Shown here piece after piece: positions 8,893 through 16,440 of a DNA stretch of 36,030 bases. Every line of letters starts with the position of its first letter. The stretch's first letter is position 1. The DNA is taken from contig CAJXMR010000030.1 of the NCBI GenBank assembly GCA_913056305.1, forward strand, positions 1 to 36,030, read 5' to 3'. The stretch is from an uncultured Ralstonia sp. (lineage in GTDB: Bacteria > Pseudomonadota > Gammaproteobacteria > Burkholderiales > Burkholderiaceae). The position numbers were made by a program, and so were the translations under genes. The notes beneath the pieces are model-generated. The model saw only the letters and a list, made by a program, of their open reading frames with translations. It did no database searches and had not been told where the DNA came from.

Positions 8893-9014
8893 GCGTGTCG
8901 CTTCACGCCGCAGACACGAACCCTTCCTAACGTATCCCCCGAGCCAACCAGAGCAACACGCTCTGCAGATCGCGATGCATGTACGTCGCGACTATCCGCC
9001 TCGGGAGGATTTCC

Positions 9015-9290
9015 GTGTTCGCCAGCCCCCACCTTGCCCGCGCGTGCTGCCCCGCCGCGCGAAAACGTTTTCAGCGCGCCCTGTTCCTGCTCCCCGTCCT
9101 GGGCGCATGCGCGGGCCTGGGCGGGTGCGGCGAATCGTCGGACCCGCGCATCCCCGCCGTGGTGCGTGGCACGCCGTCGCCTGAGTCCGGCGCCCCCGCG
9201 CCGCAGGCCGCGGTCTCTGCGATCTCCCCCAACGTGAATGCGCCCGCCCGCGATGGCCTGGCGCCGCCCGTGATGCACACCGTGGATTGA
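9015..9290 (+). CDS. Small putative lipoprotein
   Basis: The 91-residue product has a basic N-terminus, a hydrophobic stretch and a lipobox L-G-G-C (35-38), followed by a Pro/Ala/Ser-rich tail without a recognisable domain. The GTG at 9015 is chosen because GGGAGGA (9003-9009) lies 6 bp upstream; an in-frame ATG at 8979 lacks a site. The mature protein would be only about 54 residues. It ends 50 bp before the phospholipase gene in the same direction and may be co-expressed with it. No function can be assigned from sequence. Confidence 0.6.
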   Translation: MFASPHLARACCPAARKRFQRALFLLPVLGACAGLGGCGESSDPRIPAVVRGTPSPESGAPAPQAAVSAISPNVNAPARDGLAPPVMHTVD

Positions 9291-9340
9291 TCCCGTCCAC
9301 GCCCCCCGGTTTTTCCCCCCGAGCACAAGAGGTACACAAC

Positions 9341-11443
9341 ATGACGTCAAACAGCCGCCGTGGTTTCCTACGATCCGCCGCCCAGCTGGCCGGCGCCGCC
9401 GCCGCAATGGGCGCGATGCCGGCTGGCATCCGCCAGGCGTTGGCCATTCCGGCCTACAACGCGCATCGCAGCATCGAGGACGTGCAGCACATCGTGGTCC
9501 TGATGCAGGAGAACCGCTCGTTCGACCATTATTTCGGCACGCTGCGCGGCGTGCGCGGGTATGGCGATACGCGCACCGTCACGCTGCCCTCCGGCAAGAG
9601 CGTGTGGCACCAGCCGCTGGCCGGCAACGTGGGCGAGGTGCTGCCGTTCCGCCCCAGCGCGCCGGACCTCGGCCTGCAGTTCCTGCAAGACCTGCCGCAC
9701 GGCTGGAACGACACGCACGCCGCCGTCAACGGCGGCCGTTACGACGGCTGGGTGCCGCACAAGGGCACCACCACCATGGCCTACCTGACGCGCCAGGACA
9801 TCCCGTTCCACTACAGCCTGGCCGACGCCTTCACCATCTGCGACGCCTACCACTGCTCGACGCCCACCTCTACCGACCCGAACCGCTACTACATGTGGAC
9901 GGGCTACGTCGGCAACGACAACGTGGGCGGCGGCCCGGTGATCGACAACGCCGAAGTCGGCTATGGCTGGTCGACCTATCCGGAAGTGCTCGAGCGCGCC
10001 GGCATCTCGTGGAAGATCTACCAGGACGTCGGCACCGGCCTGGACGCCAACGGCTCGTGGGGCTGGACCAGCGACCCGTACATCGGCAACTACGGCGACA
10101 ACTCGCTGCTGTACTTCACGCAGTACCAGACCGCGCAGCCGGGCAACCCGCTGTACGACAAGGCCCGCACCGGCACCAACGTGTCGGCCGGCGAGGGCTA
10201 CTTCGACGTCCTCAAGCGCGACGTGCAGAACGGCACGCTGCCGCAGGTGTCGTGGATCGCCGCGCCGGAGGCTTTCTCCGAGCACCCGAACTGGCCGGCC
10301 AACTACGGCGCGTGGTACATCGACCAGGTGCTGCAGATCCTCACCTCCAACCCCGAGGTGTGGAGCAAGACCGTGCTGCTGGTCACCTACGACGAGAACG
10401 ACGGCTTCTTCGACCACCTCGTGCCGCCGTTTGCCGCCTCGGGCAGCAATGGGCTGTCCACGGTGGACACCACGGGCGAATACTTCCCGGGCAACAGCAA
10501 GTACACCGCCGGCGTGTACGGCCTGGGCCAGCGCGTGCCGATGCTGGTGGTGTCGCCGTGGTCCAAGGGCGGCTGGGTGTGCTCGGAGACGTTCGACCAC
10601 ACGTCCATCATCCGCTTCATCGAGAAGCGTTTTGAGCGCACGCACGACGTGACCTCGCCGAACATCTCGGACTGGCGCCGCGCGGTGTGCGGCGACCTGA
10701 CCTCGGCGTTCAACTTCAAGCATCCGAACGACGCCGTGCCCGCACTGCCGAGCACGGCGGCCTATGTGCCGAAGGACAAGCTGCGCCACAACAGCTACGT
10801 GCCGCTGCCGCCGCTGGTGCAGGCGGTGCCCAAGCAGGAGGCCGGCGTGCGCCCGGCGCGCGCGCTGCCGTACGAGCTGTTCGTGCGTGGCCGTCATGAC
10901 GAAGCGGCGGGCAAATTCCAGCTCGACCTCATCAACACGGGCGATGTGGGCGCGGCATTCCTCGTCTACACCGCCGGCAGCACCGAGGCGCCGCGCACCT
11001 ACACGGTGGAAGCGGACAACCGCTTGTCGGACAAGCTGCCTGTGGGCGCGGGCGGTGCCTATGACTTTACGGTGCATGGCCCGAACGGCTTCCTGCGCCG
11101 CTTCGTAGGCAAGCTCACGCTGTCCGGCCTGCTGCATCCGCATGGCCGCGCGCTGGAGGTGAAGGAGGGCTATGACGTCGCCAACGGCAACCTGGAGCTG
11201 CGCCTGATCAACCACGGCCGCGGGCACACGACCTTCACGGTCAAGAGCGCCTACACCGGCGAGAGCGTGCAGCGCGAGGCGCGCGGCGGGGATGACGCCA
11301 CCGTGTACCTGGACCTGCGTGGCCAGCACGCCTGGTACGACCTGACGGTGACGGCCAGCACCGACGCCGGCTTCCACCGCCGCCTGGCCGGCCACGTCGA
11401 GACCGAGCGCGCCAGCGCGTCGGACCCGGCACTGGGCGTGTAA
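9341..11443 (+). CDS. plcN: Tat-exported phosphocholine-type phospholipase C
   Basis: This secreted enzyme of 700 residues hydrolyses phospholipids such as phosphatidylcholine to diacylglycerol and phosphocholine. A twin-arginine signal is seen (RRGFLR, 6-11, then a hydrophobic Ala-rich stretch), so export is folded, through Tat. The acid-phosphatase/phosphoesterase core begins with I-V-V-L-M-Q-E-N-R-S-F-D-H-Y-F-G (51-66) and includes Y-D-E-N-D-G-F-F-D-H and F-D-H-T-S-I-I-R-F-I-E. The C-terminal 200 residues look like two copies of the small beta domain found in this family. The length matches PlcN/PlcH proteins. AAGAGG lies 8 bp before the ATG. A strong terminator follows. Confidence 0.93.
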   Translation: MTSNSRRGFLRSAAQLAGAAAAMGAMPAGIRQALAIPAYNAHRSIEDVQHIVVLMQENRSFDHYFGTLRGVRGYGDTRTVTLPSGKSVWHQPLAGNVGEVLPFRPSAPDLGLQFLQDLPHGWNDTHAAVNGGRYDGWVPHKGTTTMAYLTRQDIPFHYSLADAFTICDAYHCSTPTSTDPNRYYMWTGYVGNDNVGGGPVIDNAEVGYGWSTYPEVLERAGISWKIYQDVGTGLDANGSWGWTSDPYIGNYGDNSLLYFTQYQTAQPGNPLYDKARTGTNVSAGEGYFDVLKRDVQNGTLPQVSWIAAPEAFSEHPNWPANYGAWYIDQVLQILTSNPEVWSKTVLLVTYDENDGFFDHLVPPFAASGSNGLSTVDTTGEYFPGNSKYTAGVYGLGQRVPMLVVSPWSKGGWVCSETFDHTSIIRFIEKRFERTHDVTSPNISDWRRAVCGDLTSAFNFKHPNDAVPALPSTAAYVPKDKLRHNSYVPLPPLVQAVPKQEAGVRPARALPYELFVRGRHDEAAGKFQLDLINTGDVGAAFLVYTAGSTEAPRTYTVEADNRLSDKLPVGAGGAYDFTVHGPNGFLRRFVGKLTLSGLLHPHGRALEVKEGYDVANGNLELRLINHGRGHTTFTVKSAYTGESVQREARGGDDATVYLDLRGQHAWYDLTVTASTDAGFHRRLAGHVETERASASDPALGV

Positions 11444-11460
11444 GCGATACGGAAGCAAAA

Positions 11461-11496
11461 CGGCCCGCTGGCGGACAACGCCAGCGGGCCGTTTTT
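11461..11496. terminator. Strong terminator after plcN, possibly bidirectional
   Basis: A perfect 13-bp stem (11461-11473 with 11479-11491) and a 5-base loop are followed by TTTTT at 11492-11496. Four A residues just before the stem (11457-11460) give a short T-run on the other strand, so it may also end the minus-strand transcript arriving from 11511. Confidence 0.88.
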
Positions 11497-11510
11497 GTTG
11501 ATGCGCGGCG

Positions 11511-11621
11511 TCAGAGTTGCCGCGTGTACGTGCGCGCCTGATACAGCGCCAACGCGCTCAACCCAACGATCATCACGATCGCCAGCACGTCGGCAAACGG
11601 ATAGCCCCAGTAGTCCGTCAT
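11511..11621 (-). CDS. 36-residue single-span membrane protein
   Basis: A very short gene: ATG at 11621, TGA at 11511-11513. The product starts M-T-D-Y-W-G-Y-P, has one hydrophobic helix (about residues 9-28, D-V-L-A-I-V-M-I-V-G-L-S-A-L-A-L-Y) and ends with a basic tail Q-A-R-T-Y-T-R-Q-L. That it is real is supported by the ATGA overlap with the stop of the upstream winged-helix gene, the same device used between that gene and the transporter gene before it. It may be a small partner of the DMT transporter; this is inference. No homologue is recognised. Confidence 0.6.
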   Translation of the reverse strand: MTDYWGYPFADVLAIVMIVGLSALALYQARTYTRQL

Positions 11622-11914
11622 TGCGTGGTCTCCTTCGGTTCAATCAGGCCGGTCTCGGCCATGCGTTGGCGGCCGAACTCGGTGATGGTGTAGCGGAAGT
11701 GCACCTTGCCGCTGGCGTCGTCCAGCATGTCTTCGGGTGTCTGCACGAGGCCGCCGGAGTAGAGGTCGGCGAGGATGGCGCGGACGGTGCCGGTCCAGTA
11801 ATCGTCTTCGGGTTTGCCGTATTCGCGGCAGGTGCGGTGGGCGATGTCGCCATCCCACAGTGCGCCGTCGCTGGCGAGCAGCTGCAGGACGTAGCCCTTC
11901 ATGTGCAGTTTCAT
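11618..11914 (-). CDS. Small winged-helix-like protein (PadR-like appearance)
   Basis: The 98-residue product reads like a winged-helix domain: an N-terminal helix (M-K-G-Y-V-L-Q-L-L), a middle segment with W-x-G-T-V-R-A-I-L-A-D-L-Y-S-G-G-L-V, and a wing-like strand pair ending F-R-Y-T-I-T-E-F-G-R-Q-R-M. This layout resembles PadR and MarR-type minimal regulators, but no specific family signature is certain. Its ATG overlaps the stop of the DMT transporter (ATGA, 11911-11914), and its TGA overlaps the start of the 36-residue gene. It could regulate the transporter or sense its substrate. Confidence 0.7.
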   Translation of the reverse strand: MKLHMKGYVLQLLASDGALWDGDIAHRTCREYGKPEDDYWTGTVRAILADLYSGGLVQTPEDMLDDASGKVHFRYTITEFGRQRMAETGLIEPKETTQ

Positions 11915-12969
11915 GACTGGGTCTCCGGCGCCACGGCGCGAATCACTTCGAGGTTTTCCGAGCTTTCCGACACCATCACGAAGCCGCCGAAGATCACCAG
12001 CGCCAGCCCGATCAGGAAGTACCACTCCGGAAACTGCAGAGTAAAGATCGCTGTGAAGAGCGTGGCGAACAGCGCGTAGAACGCCCCCAGCGCCTGCCCG
12101 CGCCCCACGCCGATCAGCGGGAACGACTTGTACCAGGCCACCGAGCAGAACGCGAAGGACAGCCCGCCGACCGCCAGCCATAGCAGCGCCTGGCTATGCA
12201 CGATGCCCGAGGCGATCTCCGTCACGCTGATCGGCAGGTGTGCGAACAGCGCGATGGCCGGCAGCACCAGCACGATCCAATAGAGCGCCTCGGCGGTGTA
12301 GCGGATCGAGACGCCGCAGTCCGGGTCGGTCACATCCATGGCGCGGCCGACGATGGCGCCCTCCAGTCCCCAGCCGACCGCCGCCATGGCGCCGCCGAGG
12401 TAGCCGATCCACTGGTTGCCGCCGCTATGCGATTCCGTGATCAGCGCGGGCGCATAGATGGCGATGCCGCCCACGATGATGATGGCGATGCCCACCGCCG
12501 CCCGCGCGCTGATGCGCTCGCTGTACCAGAGCTTGGCCACCGTCGCGCCGACCACCGGATACAGCAGCCCCGCCACCGCCGCGAACACCGCGCCCACGTA
12601 GCCCATCGCCAGGTACGAGCCGAAGTTGGCCATCAGCCCGCCGGCAATCGCGGCGATGAAGTACCAGCGCGAGATCTTGCGGAACTGGCCGATGGTGCGG
12701 AAGTAATCGCCCAGCTTGCCGAGCGTGGCCAGCCACACCCACTGGAACAGCACCACCATGCAGCTGTGGAAGGCGGTGATGATGGCCGCGCAGGTCAGGA
12801 AGACGCGCGGGTCGGACAGGTCGAGGGACGCAAACGGGGAGGCATGCCAGACGGCCGTGCCCGGCACGTACCAGGCGCCCCACAGGATGGCGGCCCACAG
12901 CGCCCAGCGGTAGCCCCACTGCAGCGTGCGTCGATGATGTGCCGCGCGGGCGGCGGAGGAAGCAGGCAA
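11911..12969 (-). CDS. DMT-superfamily (EamA-like) transporter
   Basis: A 352-residue inner-membrane protein with about ten hydrophobic segments in two related halves, as in the drug/metabolite transporter superfamily. Typical features are W-G-A-W-Y-V in the first helix, the Gly/Ala-rich helix G-Y-V-G-A-V-F-A-A-V-A-G-L-L-Y-P-V-V-G-A, and the late A-F-Y-A-L-F-A-T-L-F-T segment. The start is TTG at 12969, supported by AAGGAG (12976-12981) 6 bp upstream. It leads the three-gene coupled operon. The substrate is unknown; the neighbourhood suggests a quaternary amine or related compound, which is inference only. Confidence 0.82.
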   Translation of the reverse strand: MPASSAARAAHHRRTLQWGYRWALWAAILWGAWYVPGTAVWHASPFASLDLSDPRVFLTCAAIITAFHSCMVVLFQWVWLATLGKLGDYFRTIGQFRKISRWYFIAAIAGGLMANFGSYLAMGYVGAVFAAVAGLLYPVVGATVAKLWYSERISARAAVGIAIIIVGGIAIYAPALITESHSGGNQWIGYLGGAMAAVGWGLEGAIVGRAMDVTDPDCGVSIRYTAEALYWIVLVLPAIALFAHLPISVTEIASGIVHSQALLWLAVGGLSFAFCSVAWYKSFPLIGVGRGQALGAFYALFATLFTAIFTLQFPEWYFLIGLALVIFGGFVMVSESSENLEVIRAVAPETQS

Positions 12970-13114
12970 AACGGTCTCCTTGTTCTGTGCGCGCGGCCGG
13001 CAGAAATGCGGGGCGCTGGCGACGCGTGAGTTGACTGGAGGTGAATAAATTAACTAATAGTGCTGTCGGGTGAGTCTAAGCCGGCCCTCCTGGCTTGCCG
13101 GAAATCAGTCGCAA

Positions 13115-13132
13115 CGATTGACGGGATTGCTA
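13115..13132 (+). promoter_or_regulatory. Tandem GATTG site upstream of the transporter operon
   Basis: CGATTGACGGGATTGCTA contains two GATTG units 9 bp apart. It agrees at 14 of 18 positions with the site at 14684-14701 before betB. It lies about 145 bp upstream of the DMT start. It is a candidate operator of the neighbouring HTH-PAS regulator; binding is inferred. Confidence 0.35.
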
Positions 13133-13137
13133 CAAGT

Positions 13138-13154
13138 TGACGTGTGCAACGTCA
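13138..13154. repeat. Short inverted repeat TGACGT-N5-ACGTCA
   Basis: Perfect 6-bp arms (13138-13143 and 13149-13154) around GTGCA, between the stop of the HTH-PAS gene and the DMT operon. No T-run follows on either strand; it could be an operator. Confidence 0.35.
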
Positions 13155-13174
13155 GGTGAAGGCGGGTGGCCGTG

Positions 13175-14620
13175 CTACGACGTGCCCGCCTCGGGCACCG
13201 TGTCGACCACGGTGATCAGGTGCAGCGGCGCCTCGGTGGCCGGATCGCGTGCCAGCGAGGTGGTGACGCGCACCGGCACGGTCGAGCCGTCGCCGCGTAC
13301 CAACTGCAGCGTGAGTGCATAGGCCGGCACCGTGCCGGCCAGCAGCTCGCCGTAGTGGCGCAGATGGCGGGCGAGGTCGTCGCGGTGGGTGAGGTCGAGC
13401 AGTGTGCGCTGCTGCAGCGCGGCCTCGGACTGGCCCAGCAACCTGCACAGCCACGGGTTGGCGCGCAGGCAGCGGCCTTCCAGGCTTACGTGCGCGATGC
13501 CGACCGGTGCCTGCTCGAACAGCGTGCGCAGCTTGGATTCGCTGTCGCGGAAGGCGGCCTGCGCCTCCACCTCGTCCGTCACGTCCTGCGCCGCGCCGAT
13601 CATGGTGGGCACGGTGGCCGCCGGGTCCTGCGCCTCGCCTTCCTCGCGGATGTGCCGGCGTGTGCCGTCGGGCAGGGTGATGGTGTATTCGACGCGATAC
13701 GGCCGGCGCGTGGCGACCGCCTGGTCCAGCACAGCCTGCACGCGGGCACGATCCGCGGGAGCGATGGCTTCCAGATAGCGCGCCATCGTCACCGGCGTGG
13801 CCTGCGGCGCCCAGCCGAAGATGCGGTAGGCCTCGTCGGTCCAGCGGCAGGCGTCGCTGCCGGGTTCCCAGATCCAGCTGCCAAGGTGGGCGATCTGCTG
13901 CGCCTTGGCCAGCAGCGCCTCGGAGTCGCGCAGCGCAGCCTCGGCCGTGCGGCGTTCGGTGATGTCCAGGCTCAGGCCGATCATCTTGACCGGCCGGTCC
14001 TGCGCGTCGCGCACGAGCGTGGCGCGCGAGACGATCCAGCGCACCGCGTCAGGTGCCGGCGTGATGCGGAATTCGTGGGCGTAGACGCCGCCTGCGGCCA
14101 GGTTCTGCGCGATGGCGGCCTGCACGCCGGGCACGTCTTCGGGGACGACGCACTGCCAGAAATCGTCCAGCGTGCGGATCGGCCGGCCGAACAGCCGCGC
14201 GACATTCGGCGAGTAGGCGACGGCATCCGTCAGCAGGTTCCACTCCCACGTGACCACGCCGGAAATCTCCTGCGCGAAGGTCATGCGCGCCTCGCTCTCC
14301 ATGATGGCGGCGAGGTGTTTCTGGCGGCCTTCGCGGGCACGCGCGTCGGTGTTCAGGTTGGCTTCCAGGTCGGCCAGGGCGCGGTCGCCGTAGCGCAGCC
14401 ACAGCCAGTTCACGTTCAGGAAGCGGGCCAGCGCCAGCAGGTTGGGGTATTCGATCTCGCCGCCGCGCGTCCACTTGTGCACCGCCGAGGGCGACACGCC
14501 CAACGCCGCCGCCACCTGCTTGAGCTGGATGCGGCCGCGCGTCAGCACGCCTTTGAGGCGGCCGGCAAAGCTGTCGTCATCGAGCGGGCCGTCGGGCGGC
14601 GGAAGCGAAGCGGCGGTCAT
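13175..14620 (-). CDS. XRE-type HTH regulator with three PAS domains
   Basis: A 481-residue soluble protein. Residues 18-78 form a Cro/CI-type helix-turn-helix (Q-L-K-Q-V-A-A-A-L-G-V-S-P-S-A-V-H-K-W). Three PAS segments follow: about 110-225, ending in the PAC-like G-L-S-L-D-I-T-E-R-R; about 235-352, with H-L-G-S-W-I-W-E and G-A-A-Q-D-V-T-D; and about 355-475, with L-F-E-Q-A-P-V-G-I-A-H-V. There is no kinase, GGDEF or other output domain, so the HTH is the only visible output and the PAS domains are presumably sensory. It is divergent from betBA with a 282-bp gap and is the likely regulator of that operon and perhaps of the DMT operon. No Shine-Dalgarno site is obvious before the ATG. Confidence 0.85.
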   Translation of the reverse strand: MTAASLPPPDGPLDDDSFAGRLKGVLTRGRIQLKQVAAALGVSPSAVHKWTRGGEIEYPNLLALARFLNVNWLWLRYGDRALADLEANLNTDARAREGRQKHLAAIMESEARMTFAQEISGVVTWEWNLLTDAVAYSPNVARLFGRPIRTLDDFWQCVVPEDVPGVQAAIAQNLAAGGVYAHEFRITPAPDAVRWIVSRATLVRDAQDRPVKMIGLSLDITERRTAEAALRDSEALLAKAQQIAHLGSWIWEPGSDACRWTDEAYRIFGWAPQATPVTMARYLEAIAPADRARVQAVLDQAVATRRPYRVEYTITLPDGTRRHIREEGEAQDPAATVPTMIGAAQDVTDEVEAQAAFRDSESKLRTLFEQAPVGIAHVSLEGRCLRANPWLCRLLGQSEAALQQRTLLDLTHRDDLARHLRHYGELLAGTVPAYALTLQLVRGDGSTVPVRVTTSLARDPATEAPLHLITVVDTVPEAGTS

Positions 14621-14683
14621 GGAGCGGGATTCACTGAAGGTTGTTCGCGACAGTATAGCGTCACAAAAATAGCGAATAACTAT

Positions 14684-14701
14684 CGATTGTTGTGATTGTT
14701 A
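14684..14701 (+). promoter_or_regulatory. Tandem GATTG site in the regulator/betB intergenic region
   Basis: CGATTGTTGTGATTGTTA contains two GATTG units 9 bp apart; a third GATTG, in AACGATTGG, follows at 14711-14715. It lies 64 bp upstream of the HTH-PAS start and about 200 bp upstream of betB, in the AT-rich part of the divergent region. The similarity to 13115-13132 suggests a shared operator. Confidence 0.38.
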
Positions 14702-14902
14702 GGTCTTAACGATTGGCGCTGCGGGCTTGATTTTTCCTAGACTAGTCCATAATTCTCTAAAGGTAAATAAAAACACCAACAGTGAATTTATGGGTCGCCA
14801 CACCGAATCCCGCCTGCCAAGGCGCTACGGTGTCGGCATTTCGGGCGCGCTGTCTTGCGTTTTGGACACTCACGCGCGCCAGCCAATCAACCGGCCAAGG
14901 AT

Positions 14903-16426
14903 ATGACGCAAGCTTCTCTTTCCACCGATTCCCGTTCCACCACGCTGGCGCCCCGTCTCGATCTGTATATCGACGGCCAGTGGGTGCAGCCCGAAGGCGG
15001 CGTGACCCGCGACATCGTCGATCCCGCCACCGAGACCGTCCTGACGCAGGCCGCCGATGCGTCGGTGGCCGACGCGCAGCGCGCCATCGCCGCCGCCCGC
15101 CGCGCCTTCGACGAAGGCCCGTGGCGCCACACCGGCACGCGCGAGCGCGCCCGCCTGCTCAACCGCATCGCCGACGCGATCGATGCCGATGCAGAACACC
15201 TCGCGACGCTCGAATCGCTGAACACCGGCAAGACCCTCATCGAAAGCCGCTGGGACATGGACGGCATTGCCGCGACGTTCCGCTACTTCGCGGGGCTGGT
15301 CGCCACCGAGTCGGGCTTGGTGAACGAGGCGCCGGCGCACGTCATCAGCCGCACGCTGCGCGAGCCGGTGGGCGTGTGCGGCCTGATCACGCCGTGGAAC
15401 TACCCGCTACTGCAGGCCGCGTGGAAGATCGCCCCGGCGCTGGGCGCGGGCAACACCATCGTCATCAAGCCGAGCAACCTGACGCCGCTGACCACGCACC
15501 GCTTTACCGAACTGCTGCACGACATCGGCCTGCCGCCGGGCGTGTTCAACCTGATCACCGGCGCCGGCGAGGCGGGCGCGGAACTGTCGCGCAACCTGGA
15601 CGTGGATCTCGTCTCGTTCACGGGCGGCGCGGTGGCGGGCGCGTCCGTTATGCAGGCGGCCATCGGCAACTTCAAGAAGATCGCGCTGGAGCTGGGCGGC
15701 AAGAACCCGAACATCATTTTCGACGACGCGGACTTCGACACGGCGGTCGACTACGCAGTGAACGCCGCGTTCTTCCACGCCGGCCAGGTGTGCTCCGCCG
15801 GCTCGCGGCTGATGCTGCAGGACGGCATCCATGACCGCTTTGTCGAGGCGCTGGTCGAACGCGTCAAGCGTATCCGCGTGGGCAACGGCTTTGCCGAGGG
15901 CACGCAGATGGGCCCGGTGCAATCGGCGTTCCAGCGCCAGAAGATCCTCGGCATGATCGCGGCCGGCGTGCAGGAAGGCGCGGTGCTGCGCTGCGGCGGC
16001 AAGGCGCCGGAAGGCACGGCCTTCGAGCGCGGCTTCTGGCTGGAGCCGACCGTGCTGACGGGCGTGCGCGACGACATGAGGATCGCCACCGAAGAGATCT
16101 TCGGCCCGGCGCTGACCGTCGAGCGCTTTGCCACCGAAGAAGAAGCCGTGCGCCGCGCCAACGCCACGCCGTTCGGCCTGGCCGGCGCCGTGTGGACGCG
16201 CGACCTCGATCGCGCCAACCGCGTCTCGCGCGCGCTGCGCTTCGGCACGGTGTGGGCCAACGACTATCACCCGTACTTTCCCGAGGCACCGTGGGGCGGC
16301 TACAAGGCCAGCGGCATCGGCCGCGAACTGGGCCGCGGCGGCCTGGACGAGTACACCGAACTCAAGCACAGCTATATCAACCTCGCGCCTGCCGCGATGG
16401 GCTGGTTCGGCACCGACGCACAGTAA
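14903..16426 (+). CDS. betB: Betaine-aldehyde dehydrogenase (GbsA/BetB-like)
   Basis: This NAD(P)-dependent aldehyde dehydrogenase of 507 residues probably oxidises betaine aldehyde to glycine betaine. The ALDH landmarks are all present: P-W-N-Y-P (164-168), K189 and the K-P-S motif, the general base Glu263 in LELGGKNP, and the nucleophile Cys297 in G-Q-V-C-S-A-G. The late stretch [25 protein letters not shown] is close to Bacillus GbsA as I recall it, and choline dehydrogenase lies 14 bp downstream. The ATG at 14903 is used; AAGGA just before it is unusually close (1 bp). A TTG at 14855 is an alternative start. Substrate assignment rests on motif similarity and context. Confidence 0.85.
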   Translation: MTQASLSTDSRSTTLAPRLDLYIDGQWVQPEGGVTRDIVDPATETVLTQAADASVADAQRAIAAARRAFDEGPWRHTGTRERARLLNRIADAIDADAEHLATLESLNTGKTLIESRWDMDGIAATFRYFAGLVATESGLVNEAPAHVISRTLREPVGVCGLITPWNYPLLQAAWKIAPALGAGNTIVIKPSNLTPLTTHRFTELLHDIGLPPGVFNLITGAGEAGAELSRNLDVDLVSFTGGAVAGASVMQAAIGNFKKIALELGGKNPNIIFDDADFDTAVDYAVNAAFFHAGQVCSAGSRLMLQDGIHDRFVEALVERVKRIRVGNGFAEGTQMGPVQSAFQRQKILGMIAAGVQEGAVLRCGGKAPEGTAFERGFWLEPTVLTGVRDDMRIATEEIFGPALTVERFATEEEAVRRANATPFGLAGAVWTRDLDRANRVSRALRFGTVWANDYHPYFPEAPWGGYKASGIGRELGRGGLDEYTELKHSYINLAPAAMGWFGTDAQ

Positions 16427-16440
16427 CGGGAGGGCGAGTT

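Noticed and set aside
9368..11458. A minus-strand open frame of about 700 codons opposite plcN
   Set aside because: The translation is Arg/His/Val/Gln-rich with no domain, while the plus strand encodes a full phospholipase C with Tat signal.
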